From NCBI RefSeq assembly GCF_020982545.1, contig NZ_JAJKLK010000024.1, positions 124,001 to 188,000 on the forward strand: a DNA stretch of 64,000 bases, in the 5' to 3' direction. The DNA is from Streptomyces sp. MNU76. Lineage in GTDB: Bacteria > Actinomycetota > Actinomycetes > Streptomycetales > Streptomycetaceae. Positions within the stretch are counted from its first letter, which is position 1. Every line of letters begins with the position of its first letter. The position numbers and the translations under genes are program-made. Under the pieces are notes generated by a model. That model was not told the origin of the DNA. It did no database searches and saw nothing but the letters and a program-made list of their open reading frames with translations. Below are positions 45,401-57,200 of the stretch, piece by piece.

Positions 45401-48400
45401 TGACCGTCGACACGGCGTGCTCGTCCTCGCTGGTCGCCCTGCATCTCGCGGTGCGCGCGCTGCGCTCCGGCGAGTGCGGACTCGCCCTGGCCGGTGGCGT
45501 CACCGTCATGTCCAGCCCCGAACTCTTCGTCGAGTTCAGCCGCCAGCGCGGCCTGGCCTCCGACGGCCGCTCCAAACCCTTCGCCGCGGCCGCCGACGGC
45601 GTCGGCTTCGGCGAGGGCGTGGGCATGGTGCTGCTGGAGCGGTTGTCCGACGCCCGCCGCAACGGTCACCGGGTGCTGGCCCTCGTGCGGGGCAGCGCGG
45701 TCAACCAGGACGGGGCCAGCAACGGGCTCACCGCGCCCAACGGTCCCTCGCAGCAGCGCGTGATCCGCGCCGCGCTCGCCGACGCCCGGCTCTCACCCGG
45801 TGACGTGGACGTCGTCGAGGCGCACGGCACCGGGACCCGGCTCGGGGACCCGATCGAGGCGCAGGCGGTGCTGGCCACCTACGGTCAGGACCGTGAACAG
45901 CCGCTGTGGCTGGGGTCGTTGAAGTCGAACATCGGACACACCTCGGCGGCCGCCGGCGTGGGCGGTGTCATCAAGATGGTGGAGGCGATGCGGCACGGGG
46001 TGCTGCCCCGGACGCTGCACGTGGACGCCCCGACCCCGCAGGTCGACTGGTCCGCCGGCGCGGTGGAACTGCTGACCGAGGAACGCTCCTGGCCCGCCGG
46101 CCCCGACCGGCCCCGCCGCGCCGGAGTCTCCTCCTTCGGCATGAGCGGCACCAACGCCCACCTGGTCCTGGAGCACGTCGACGAGGACGCCACGGAGCCA
46201 GCGCCTCCCGCGGAACCCGCCGTCCCCTGGGTCCTCTCCGGCCACACCCCCGAAGCACTGCGCGCCCAGGCCGAACGGCTCGCCGACCACGCCGACACCC
46301 ACCCCGGGCACGGCGCCGCCGCCATCGGGCTGGCCCTCGCCACCACCCGCACCCGGCACGACCACCGGGCCGTCCTCGTCGGCGACCGCGAGCAACTGAC
46401 CGCCGGACTGCGGGCCCTGGCGGCCGACGCACCCCTCGCCACCGTGGCCCGGGGCACCGCCACCGCCGTCGGGCGCACCGTGTTCGTCTTCCCCGGCCAG
46501 GGCGCCCAGTGGACCGGCATGGCACTGGACCTGCTCGACTCCTCGCCGGTCTTCGCCGCCCGCATGGCCGCCTGCGAGCGCGCCCTCGCCCCGCACGTCG
46601 ACTGGTCCCTGACCGGGGTCCTGGCCTCCGCCACGGACCTGGAGCGGGTGGACGTGGTCCAGCCCGCGCTCTGGGCCGTCATGGTGTCACTGGCCGAGAC
46701 CTGGCGGTCCTACGGGGTCGAACCGGACGCCGTACTCGGCCACAGCCAGGGCGAGATCGCGGCGGCGGTCGTCGCCGGGGCGCTCACCCTGGAGGACGGC
46801 GCCAAGGTCGTCGCCCTGCGCAGCAGGCTGCTGCGCGCCGTCGCCGGGAACGGCGGCATGGCCTCGGTGGCGCTGCCCGCCGACCGCACCCGCGAACTGC
46901 TGGCCGGCTGGGGCGAGAGGATCTCGGTCGCCGCCGTGAACGGCCCGCGCTCCACCGTGGTCGCGGGCGAGACCGTGGCCCTGACCGAACTCCTCGCCTC
47001 CTGCGAGAAGGACGGCGTACGCGCCCGCCGCATCGAGGTCGACTACGCGTCCCACTCCGCCGAGATGGACCCCCTGCGCGCCGAACTGCTCGACGTCCTC
47101 GCCGACATCACCCCCGCCACGGCAGGCACCCGGATGTTCTCCACCCTGGAGGCCGACTGGATCGAGGGGCCCGAACTCACCGCCGACTACTGGTTCCGCA
47201 ACCTGCGGGGCACGGTCGAGTTCGAGCCCGCCGTACGGGCCCTGACCGGCGCCGGATACACCACCTTCGTCGAGTCGAGCCCGCACCCCGTGCTCGCCCC
47301 GGCCGTCCAGGAGGTCCTGGAGGACGGCGCCGTCACGGGCGTGGTCGTCGGCTCGCTGCGCCGCGACGACGGCGGCCGGGACCGGCTGCTGCTGTCGCTG
47401 GGCGAGGCCCACGTCCAGGGCGTGCCCGTCGACTGGCCTGCGGCCCTCGGCCGCACGAGTCGGCCGGTGGACCTGCCGACCTACGCCTTCCAGCGCACCC
47501 GCCACTGGCTCGACGCCCCCGTCCGCACCGGAGACGTCGCCGCCGCCGGGCTGGGCGCCACGGACCACCCGCTGCTGGGCGCCCGCGTCGATCTGGCCGA
47601 CTCCGGGGAGCGGCTCCTCACCGGGCGGCTGTCGTCCAGGACGCACCCGTGGCTGGCCGACCACGTCGTCTCCGGGACGAACCTGCTGCCCGGCACCGCC
47701 TTCCTGGAACTCGCCCTGCGCGCCGCCGACGAGGCCGACAGCGCCCTCGTCGACGAACTCACCCTCCAGGCCCCGCTGATCCTCCCCGAGCGGGACGCCG
47801 TCCACGTCCAACTGCGCCTCGGCCCGCCCGACGACAGCGGCAGGCGCCCCCTCGGCCTGTACTCCCGGGCCGAGACCGACCCCGGCGCGGACTGGACACC
47901 GCACGCCACCGGCACCCTCGCCCCCGGCGACGGAGCCGACGGCCCGCCCGCGCCCGCCACCTGGCCGCCGGCCGGCACCGAGCCGGTCGACCTGGACGGC
48001 GTCTACGACCGTTTCGCCGAGGCCGGCTACCGCTACGGCCCCGCCTTCCAGGGGCTGCGCGCCGCCTGGCGCGACGGCACCGACGTCTACGCCGAGGTCG
48101 CGCTCGAACGGCAGTCGGACAGCGACGGTTACCTCGTCCACCCGGCCCTGCTGGACGGCGCCCTCCAGGCGTCCGCACTCCTCGACGACCGGCCCGGCCC
48201 CGCCCGGCTGCCCTTCTCCTGGAACGGCGTCACCGCCCACGCCACCGGGGCCGCCGCACTGCGCGTCCGGATCGGCCCGGCCGGGCCCGACGCCGTGAGC
48301 CTGGACGCCTGGGACCCGACCGGGCAGCCGGTGCTGTCCGCCGAGTCGCTGGTGCTGCGCCCGCTCTCCCCGGACCTGCTGGCGGCGGCCGTGGCGGGCC

Positions 48401-51216
48401 GGGACGGCCTGTACCGCCTGGACTGGACGCCGGCTCCTGGCGCCGGGGCCACCGCCCCGCTCACCGGCTGGGCGGACCTCGACGACACCGGCTCCGGCGC
48501 GCAGCCCACGGCGGTCGTCTGGACCTGCCCCACCGCCACCGGGCCCGCCGAGGCCGCCCGCGTCCGGGACAGCGCGACCGCCACCCTCGCCGTCGTCCAG
48601 CGGTGGCCGTCAGACCCCCGCTCCGGCGACGCCCCCCTCGTGGTCGTCACCCGCCACGCGGTCGCGACCGGGCCCGGCGGACACCTCGCCGACCCGGCAC
48701 AGGCCGCCGCATGGGGACTGGTCCGGGCCGCCCAGACCGAACACCCGGACCGCTTCGTCCTGCTGGACCTGGACGATACCGCCGAATCGGCGGACGCCCT
48801 GCCCCGCCTGCTCGGCCTCGCCCTCGCCACACGGGAACCACAGCTCGCCGCCCGCGCGGGCAACCCGCTCGTACCCCGGCTCGCCCGGGCAGGGCGGCCC
48901 GGCACGCTGACACCGCCGGCCGGCGCAGCGGCCTGGCGGCTGGACACCACCGGAGCGGGCACCCTCGACGCCCTCGCGCTCGTACCGTCCTCCGAGGCGG
49001 ATGCCCCCCTGGCCCCCGGCGAGGTCCGGGTGGCCGTCCGCGCCGCCGGCCTGAACTTCCGGGACATCGCGGTCTGCCTCGGCCTCGCCCCCGACCAGCG
49101 GATCCTCGGCAGCGAAGGGGCGGGCACCGTCCTGGAGACCGGCCCCGGCGTGAGCGACCTCGCCCCCGGCGACCGCGTGTTCGGTGTCTTCGGCGGCGCC
49201 TTCGGCCCCGTCGCGGTCGCCGACCGGCGCACCCTCGCCCCGATCCCGCCCGGCTGGTCCTACGCCCGGGCCGCCACCGTGCCCATCGCCTTCCTCACCG
49301 CCCACTACGGCCTGTTCGACCTCGGAGGCCTGAAGGCGGGGGAGACGGTCGTGGTGCACTCCGCGGCCGGCGGTGTCGGCATGGCCGCCGTCCAGCTCGC
49401 CCGGCACGCCGGGGCCGAGGTGTACGGCACCGCGAGCCCCGGCAAGTGGGACGTCCTGCGCGGCCTCGGCCTCGACGACGCCCACATCGCCTCCTCCCGC
49501 ACCCTCGACTTCGCCGACCGCTTCCTCGACGCGACCGGCGGACGCGGCGCCGACGTCGTACTGGACTGCCTGGCACGGGAGTTCGTCGACGCCTCCCTGC
49601 GGCTGCTGCCGCGCGGCGGACGCTTCCTGGAGATGGGCAAGACCGACATCCGCGACGCCGACACCGTGGCCGCCGCCCACCCCGGGGTCCGCTACCGGGC
49701 GTACGACCTGGCGGAGGCGGGCCCGGAGCGGATCGCGCAGACGCTCGACCTGATCCTCGACCTGTTCCGGCAGGGCGCGCTCACCCCGCTGCCGCTCACC
49801 TGCTGGGACGTACGGCGGGCCCCCGAGGCGTTCCGGTACGTCGGCCAGGCCCGGCACACCGGCAAGAACGTGCTGCTGCCGCCCACCGCCCTCGACCCCG
49901 ACGGCACCGCCCTCGTCACCGGCGGCACCGGCACCCTCGGCCGTCTGGTGGCCCGTCACCTCGTCGCCGAACACGGGATACGGCACCTGCTGCTGACCAG
50001 CCGCAGCGGCCCCGACGCCCCCGGTGCGGCCGAGCTGCGCGACGAACTGGCAGCGCTCGGCGCCGAGGTGAGCGTCGTCGCCTGCGACAGCGCCGACCGT
50101 GACCGGCTCGCCGAGGTCCTGGCCGGCGTGACCCGCCCGCTCACGGCCGTCGTGCACGCCGCCGGACTTCTCGACGACGCCGTGGTCTCCTCCCTCACCA
50201 CCGAGCAGTTGGAGCGCGTCCTGCGTCCGAAGACGGACGCGGCGGTGAACCTGCACGAGCTGACCCGGGACCACGACCTCGCCGCCTTCGTCCTGTTCTC
50301 CTCCGCCGCGGCCCTGCTCGGCGGTGGCGGACAGGCCAACTACGCGGCCGCCAACGCCGCCCTGGACGCGCTCGCCGAACGCCGCCGCGCCGAGGGCCTG
50401 CCGGGCCTCTCCATCGGCTGGGGCATGTGGGAGGAACGCAGCGGCATGACGGGCCATCTCGGCGACGTGGACCTGCGGCGCATGAGCCGCAGTGGGGTCA
50501 CCCCCCTGACCTCCGAGGAAGGGCTGGCCCTCTTCGACGCGGCCCTCCGCTCCGAGGACGCCTATCTGCTGGCCGCGCGACTGGACACCGCCGCGCTGCG
50601 CGCCGGCGGCGGACAGGACGTCCCGGCGCTGCTCCGCGGACTGGTCCGGGCGCCGCGCCGGCGGGCCGCCGCGGCGAACGGCGACGGCGGCGGCCGGGCC
50701 GCGGGCCTCGCCGAACGGCTCGCCGGGTTGTCCGAGGCGGACGCCCACGCCGCGCTGCTGGACCTGGTGCGTGGCCACGCGGCGGCCGTCCTCGGCCACC
50801 CCTCGCCCGAACTGGTCCAGCCCACCCGGGCGTTCAAGGAACTCGGCTTCGACTCCCTCACCGGCGTCGAGCTGCGCAACCGGCTGTCGTCCGTGACCGG
50901 CGTCCGGCTGCCGGCGGGCATGGTCTTCGACCACCCCACCCCCGACGTACTGGCCCGCCACCTCGCGGCCACCACCGGCCGGCCGGGCCCGGCCAAGGCG
51001 TCCGCGCCGCTCGCGGAGCTGGACCGGTTCGCGGAGCTGGTCGCCGGCCTCGCGCCGGACGCCCCCGACCGCGACCGGCTCTCCCAGCGGCTGCGCGAGG
51101 TGCTGGCCCGCCTCGAAGCCACCGAACCCACCGGACAGGTCACCGCGGACCACATCGAGTCCGCCACGCACGACGAGATCTTCGACCTCATCGACAACCA
51201 GCTGGGCATCTCGTGA
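39474..51216 (+). CDS. conD: Type I modular PKS, modules 8-9 (DH-KR; DH-ER-KR); concanamycin ConD-like
   Basis: Two methylmalonyl modules of high reductive content, about 3910 residues. M8 gives a methyl-branched double bond that joins the one from M7 into the conjugated diene. M9 is the only fully reducing module seen and gives the saturated CH2 next to the C10 methyl. Translation starts at GTG 39474. The N-terminal 38 residues are a coiled-coil docking helix (LRDYLKRVAADLHRTRRRLQ) and the C-terminus ends in a docking bundle with DEIFDLIDNQLGI. Two frame breaks lie between KR8 and ACP8: near 44556 (C4 for C5) and 44622 (G4 for G5). KR8 and KR9 are close paralogs, so the module pair may have arisen by duplication. 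The next gene starts 49 bases after the stop. Confidence 0.87.
39588..44815 (+). other. PKS module 8: KS-AT(methylmalonyl)-DH-KR(B)-ACP
   Basis: KS spans 39588-40860 (cysteine codon 40101-40103); the usual GASNGLTAP reads GASSRLTAP at 40404-40409. AT spans 41224-42110 with GHSQGE and YASH (41799-41810). DH spans 42330-43150: the motif reads HAVRDATLLP, with the catalytic His (42426) present but Asp (42438-42440) in place of the conserved Gly; the second-half Asp in HPALLDGALH is present. KR spans 43755-44300 with LDD. ACP serine is at 44704-44706. Product logic asks for a double bond here (C12=C13). Confidence 0.85.
40869..40892 (+). repeat. Four tandem CCCGAG units in the KS8-AT8 linker
   Basis: A 24-base perfect tandem repeat encodes alternating Glu and Pro in the variable linker after KS8. 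It is in frame and likely only a flexible spacer, prone to length change. Confidence 0.7.
44899..50970 (+). other. PKS module 9: KS-AT(methylmalonyl)-DH-ER-KR(B)-ACP
   Basis: KS spans 44899-46175 (cysteine codon 45418-45420). AT spans 46477-47350 with GHSQGE and YASH (47044-47055). DH spans 47560-48360 with His at 47662 in HVVSGTNLLP. ER spans 48950-49890 with LNFRD and the NADPH loop AAGGVGMAAVQLA; the position where S-methyl-forming ERs carry Tyr, after LNFRD, is Ala, which predicts the R-methyl outcome. KR spans 49900-50440 with LDD and intact catalysis. ACP serine is at 50854-50856. The module makes a saturated CH2, C11 of concanamycin, and sets the C10 methyl. Confidence 0.88.
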
Positions 51217-51244
51217 CGCCCCGGATCCACGTACAGCCGTTTCC

Positions 51245-51253
51245 AGGAGAAGG
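51245..51253 (+). promoter_or_regulatory. Ribosome binding site AGGAGAAGG before the GTG start at 51266
   Basis: A purine run AGGAGAAGG ends twelve bases before GTG 51266. The coiled-coil docking helix begins right after this GTG, which supports it as the start. Confidence 0.5.
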
Positions 51254-51265
51254 CGAGAACGCACA

Positions 51266-54200
51266 GTGAGCGACCGGACCGAGCAGAAGCTCCGCGACTA
51301 CCTCAACCGCGTCACCATCGACCTCCAGCAGACCCGGCGACGGCTGCGGGACGTCGAGGAGCGCAGCCGTGAGCCCATCGCCGTCGTCGCGATGAGCTGC
51401 CACTTCCCCGGCGGGGTGCACAGTCCGGAGGACCTGTGGGAGCTGGTGGCGGACGGCCGCGACACCTACACCCAGATCCCCGCCGACCGGGGCTGGGACG
51501 CCGCCGGGCTGGCCGGCTCCGGCGTCCCCGTCACCGGGGCCTTCCTGGACGAGGCCGGTGGCTTCGACCCGGCCTTCTTCGGCATCTCCCCCCGCGAGGC
51601 GCTCGCCATGGACCCCCAGCAGCGGCTGATGCTCCAGACCTGCTGGGAGGCCGTCGAACGGGGCGGCATCGACCCCGTGTCGCTGCGCGGCAGCCGTACC
51701 GGCGTGTTCGCCGCCTCCATCGACCAGGGCTACATGTCGCTGGCCGACGGCGCGCCCGAGGGCGTCCAGGGCTTCCTGATGACCGGCAACGCGATCAGCG
51801 TCATGTCCGGGCGCGTCTCCTACGTCATGGGCCTGGAGGGGCCCTCGGTCACCGTCGACACCGCCTGCTCCGCCTCGCTGGTGGCACTGCACCTCGCGGC
51901 GCAGTCCCTGCGCAACGACGAGTGCTCGCTCGCGCTCGTCGGCGGCGTCAACGTGATGGCCCTGCCGGGCGCCTTCGTGGAGATCTCCCGCCAGGGCGGC
52001 CTCGCCGCCGACGGCCGCAGCAAGCCCTTCGCGGCGGCGGCCGACGGCACCGGCTGGGGCGAGGGCGTCGGCGTGCTGCTCGTGGAGCGCCTCTCCGACG
52101 CCCGCGCCAACGGCCACCCGGTCCTCGCGGTGCTGCGGGGCAGCGCCATCAACCAGGACGGCGCCAGCAACGGCCTGACCGCCCCCAACGGTCCCTCGCA
52201 GCAGCGTGTGATCCGCGCCGCGCTCGCCGACGCCCAGCTGACACCGGCCGACGTCGACGCCGTCGAGGCGCACGGCACCGGCACCCGGCTCGGCGACCCC
52301 ATCGAGGCCGACGCCCTGCTCGCCGCCTACGGCCAGGACCGCGCCGAGGACCAGCCGCTGTGGCTCGGCTCCATCAAGTCCAACATCGGCCACACCCAGG
52401 CCGCGGCGGGCCTTGCCGGTGTCATCAAGGTCGTCATGGCGATCCGGCACGGCGTCCTGCCGCAGACCCTGCACGTGGACGCGCCCACCCCGCACGTCGA
52501 CTGGAGCTCCGGCGGCGTGCGGCTGCTCACCGAACGCCGCGACTGGTCCGTCGCCGACCGCCCGCGCCGCGCGGGCGTCTCCTCGTTCGGCATGAGCGGC
52601 ACCAACGCGCACGTCATCATCGAGCAGGCACCTGAGCCCGAGCAGCGGCCCGCCGACGAGCAGGCGCCCGAAGGCGGCCGGCAGAGCGCGGCCGAGTCGA
52701 TACCGGGTGACGAGACACGTACCGCGCCTGACGCCGGGTCCGGTTCCGTGTCGGGCGCTGCACCCCTGCCGGCCGCCGTGCCCTGGCCGCTGTCCGGCCG
52801 CAGCCCCGAGGCGCTGCGCGACCAGGCCGCCCGGCTCGCCTCCTGGCTCGCCGACCGGCCCGGACTCCGCCCGGCCGATGTCGGCCACTCGCTCGCGACC
52901 ACCCGCTCCGCCTTCGAGCACCGGGCCGTCGTCGTGGCCGACCGGCCCGAGGGCTTCCTGCGCGGGCTCGCCGCCGTCGCCGCGGGCACCAGCGCCGCCG
53001 AGACGGTCACCGGCCGCACCGGCGCGGGCGACGGCAGAACCGTCTTCGTCTTCCCCGGCCAGGGTTCCCAATGGGCCGGTATGGCCCGGGAGTTGCTGGA
53101 CGAGTCACCGGTGTTCGCCGCCCGCATGGCCGCGTGCGAACAGGCCCTCGCCCCGCACCTGGACTGGTCGCTGTCGGCGGTCGTGCGCGGCGAGCCCGAC
53201 GCGGCGCCGCTGGACCGCATCGACGTCGTCCAGCCGGTGCTGTTCGCCGTGATGGTCTCCCTCGCCGCCGTGTGGCGGTCGTACGGGGTCGAACCCGACG
53301 CCGTCGTGGGCCACTCCCAGGGCGAGATCGCCGCCGCGTACGTCGCCGGCGCCCTGTCGCTCGACGACGCCGCCCGCATCGTCGCCGTACGCAGCCGCGC
53401 CCAGCTGGAACTGTCCGGCACCGGCGGCATGGCCTCCGTGGCGCTGCCCGCCGACACCCTGCGGGACCGCCTGCGCGCCTGGGAGGGCCGCCTGTCGGTC
53501 GCCGCCGTCAACGGCCCGGCCTCCGCGGTCGTCTCCGGGGACCCCGAGGCCCTGGAGGAGTTCCTCCGCCAGTGCGAGGAACGCGAGGTGCGGACCCGGC
53601 GGGTCGCCGCCGACGTGGCGGGCCACTCCGCGCACATGGACCGGCTGCGCGACGGCATGCTCGACGCGCTCGCCGGCGTCCGGCCCACCGCCGCCACGAT
53701 CCCGTTCTGCTCGACGGTGACCGGCGGATCCCTCGACACGACCGGCCTGGACGCCGACTACTGGTTCCGGAACATGCGGCAGACCGTCGAGTTCGACGCC
53801 GCCGTGCGCGACCTCGTCGGGCGCGGCCACAGCGTCTTCGTCGAGATCAGCCCGCACCCCGTGCTCACCGTGCCGACGCAGGACACCCTCGACGACCTCG
53901 CCGACCCCGACGCGGCGGTCCCGGCCCCGCCGACCCTGGTCACCGGTACCCTGCGCCGCGACGAGGGCGGCCTGCACCGGGTGCTCACCGCCCTCGCCCA
54001 GGTGCACGTGCACGGCGTGCCGGTGGACTGGGCGGCCGTGTTCGCCGCTCACCGGCCCGAGCGGGTCGAACTGCCGACGTACGCCTTCCAGAACCGGCGC
54101 TTCTGGCTGGAGCCGCAGACCCGTCCCGGCACCGCGCCGGAGACCGCCGACCCCGCGGAGGCCGCCTTCTGGGCCGCCGTGGAACGCGAGGACGTCGCCG

Positions 54201-57200
54201 CGGTCGCCGCCACGCTCGGGGTCGAGGCCGCCAGCTGGAGCGACGTCCTGCCCGCCCTCTCCGCCTGGCGCCGCGACCGCCGTGACCGGGCCGTCCTCGA
54301 CGGCTGGCGCTACCACATCTCCTGGCAGCGGCTCACGGTCAAGGCCGCCGGACCGCTGCGGGGCCGCTGGCCGGTCCTCGTCCCGGACGGCCACACCGCC
54401 GACGCGGCGGTGACCCGTGCCGTCGAGGCCCTGCGCGAGCGCGGCGCCGACCCCGAACTCGTCGTCCTCGACCAGACCCACACCGACCGGTCCCGGCTCA
54501 CCGACCACCTGCGCGAGCTGCTGGCCACCGGGCCCCACGCGGAGACCGCCCCCGCCGGAGTGCTGTCCCTGCTGGCCCTCGACGAGCGGCCGCACGAGGG
54601 CCTGCCCGCGCTGCCCGTCGGCCTGGCGCTCACCACCGCCCTCGTCCAGGCACTGGACGACCTCGGGGTCCGGACCACGGTGTGGTGCGTCACCTCGGGC
54701 GCCGTCCCGGTGCACGCGTCCGAGCCGGTGCCCCACCCGGTCCAGGCCCTCGTCTGGGGCTTCGGCCGCACGGCGGCGCTGGAGCACCCGAGCCTGTGGG
54801 GCGGTCTGATCGACCTGCCCGAGCAGTGCGACGAACGCGCCGGACACCTGCTCGCCGACCTGCTGGCCGGGGCCGGCGACGAGGACCAGCTCGCCGTACG
54901 GTCCTCCGGGGCGCACGCCCGCCGACTGGTCCGCGCCACCGCCTCCACCCCCGCGCCCTCGGCTCCCTGGCGGCCCTCCGGCACGGTCCTCGTCACCGGC
55001 GGCACGGGCGGGCTCGGCGCGCACGCCGCCCGCTGGCTCGCCCGAGGCGGCGCCGACCACCTGGTCCTCGTCAGCCGCCGGGGCGCAGACGCCCCCGGCG
55101 CCGACGAGTTGGCGGCCGAACTCACCGCCCTGGGCACCGGGGTGACCCTGGCCGCCTGCGACATCACCGACCGCGAGGCGCTCGCCGCGCTCGTCGACCG
55201 GGTCGCCGCCGAGGGCCACCCCGTCCGCGCCGTCCTGCACACCGCCGCGGCCGCCCAGCTGTTCCCCGTACGCGACGAGAACCCGGCGAGCATGGCCGCC
55301 ACCCTGGCCGCCAAGGTCCAGGGCGCCGCCAACCTCGACGCCGTCCTCGCCGACACCGACCTCGACGCGTTCGTCCTGTACTCCTCCGTCTCCGGTGTGT
55401 GGGGCAGCGCGGACCACGCCGCCTACGCGGCGGGCAACGCCTACCTCGACGCCCTCGCCGCCCACCGACGGGGCCGGGGCCTCGCCGCCACCTCCGTCGT
55501 CTGGGGCATCTGGAGTGCCGAGGGCGGCGGCCTCGCCACCAGCGACCTCGAACGCGCCCTCCTCGAACGCGGCATCCCCTTCATGGACCCGCGGCTGGCC
55601 GTCGGCGGGCTCCAGCGCGTCCTGGACGACGACGAGACCGTCGTCGTGGTCGCCGACGTCGACTGGGCCCGCTTCGTGCCCGTCTTCACCTCCGTACGGC
55701 CCAGCCCCCTCATCGCCGACCTCCCCGACGTCCGCGCCCTGGCCACCGCCGAGGACCGGACCGACCCCGACCCGGACGACGCCGACGGCGCCTCCGCGCT
55801 GCGCCGCACCCTCGCCGGACTGGCCGAACCGGAGGTCCGCCGGACCCTGCTGGAACTCGTCCGCACCAACGCCGCCGCGGTCCTCGGCCACGACTCCGCC
55901 GACGCCGTCCTGCCCGACCGGGCCTTCCGTGAACTGGGCTTCGACTCACTGATCGCCGTCGAACTGCGCAACCGGCTCAACCAGGTCACCGGCCTGCGGC
56001 TGCGCGCCACCGTCGTCTTCGACTACTCCTGCGCCGCGCTCCTCGCCGAGCACCTGCGCAACGAGCTCCTCGGCGACACCGCCCCGGCCGCGGCCACGGC
56101 GGCCGTCGTCCCCGTCGCGGACCCCGACGAGCCCATCGCCATCGTCGCGATGAGCTGCCGCTTCCCCGGGGGCATCGACACCCCCGAGCGGCTGTGGCAA
56201 CTGCTCGTCGACGGCGGCGAGGTGCTCTCCGGCATGCCCGCCGACCGCGGCTGGCCCCTGGACCGCCTCTACCACCCCGACCCCGACCACCCGGGCACCT
56301 CCTACGTCCGCGAGGGCAGCTTCCTGCACGACGCGGGCGACTTCGACCCGGCCTTCTTCGGTATCTCGCCGCGCGAGGCCGTCGCCATGGACCCGCAGCA
56401 GCGGCTGCTCCTGGAGACCTCCTGGGAGGCGTTCGAACGGGCGGGCATCGACCCGGCGTCCCTGCGCACCACCCCGACCGGTGTCTTCGCCGGCGTCAAC
56501 TACCAGGACTACACCTCGCTCGCCGGCTCCTCGCCGGAGGGCGGCGAAGGACATCTGGTCGCGGGCGGAGCCGCCAGCGTGGTCTCCGGGCGCGTCGCCT
56601 ACACCCTCGGTCTGGAGGGCCCGGCGGTCACCGTCGACACCGCCTGCTCCTCCTCGCTGGTGGCGACGCACCTCGCGGCGCAGGCGCTGCGCGGCGGCGA
56701 CTGCTCGCTCGCCCTCGCCGGCGGTGTCGCCGTGATGGCCACCCCGGGCGTCTTCGTCGGCTTCTCCCGGCAGCGCGGCCTCGCCGCCGACGGCCGCTGC
56801 AAGGCGTTCGGCGCCTCCGCGGACGGCATGGGCCTCGCCGAAGGCGTCGGCGTGGTGCTCCTGGAGCGGCTCTCGGACGCCCGCCGCAACGGTCACCCGG
56901 TGCTCGCCGTGCTGCGCGGCAGCGCCGTCAACCAGGACGGCGCCAGCAACGGCCTGTCCGCCCCCAACGGCCTCGCCCAGCAGCGGGTCATCCGCCAGGC
57001 CCTCACCAACGCCGGGCTGACCGCGGCCGACGTCGACGTCGTCGAGGCGCACGGCACGGGCACCACCCTCGGTGACCCCATCGAGGCGGACGCCCTCCTC
57101 GCCACCTACGGGCAGGACCGTCCGCACGGCCGCCCGCTCCGGCTCGGCGCACTCAAGTCCAACATCGGCCACACCCAGGCCGCCTCCGGAGTCGCCGGAA

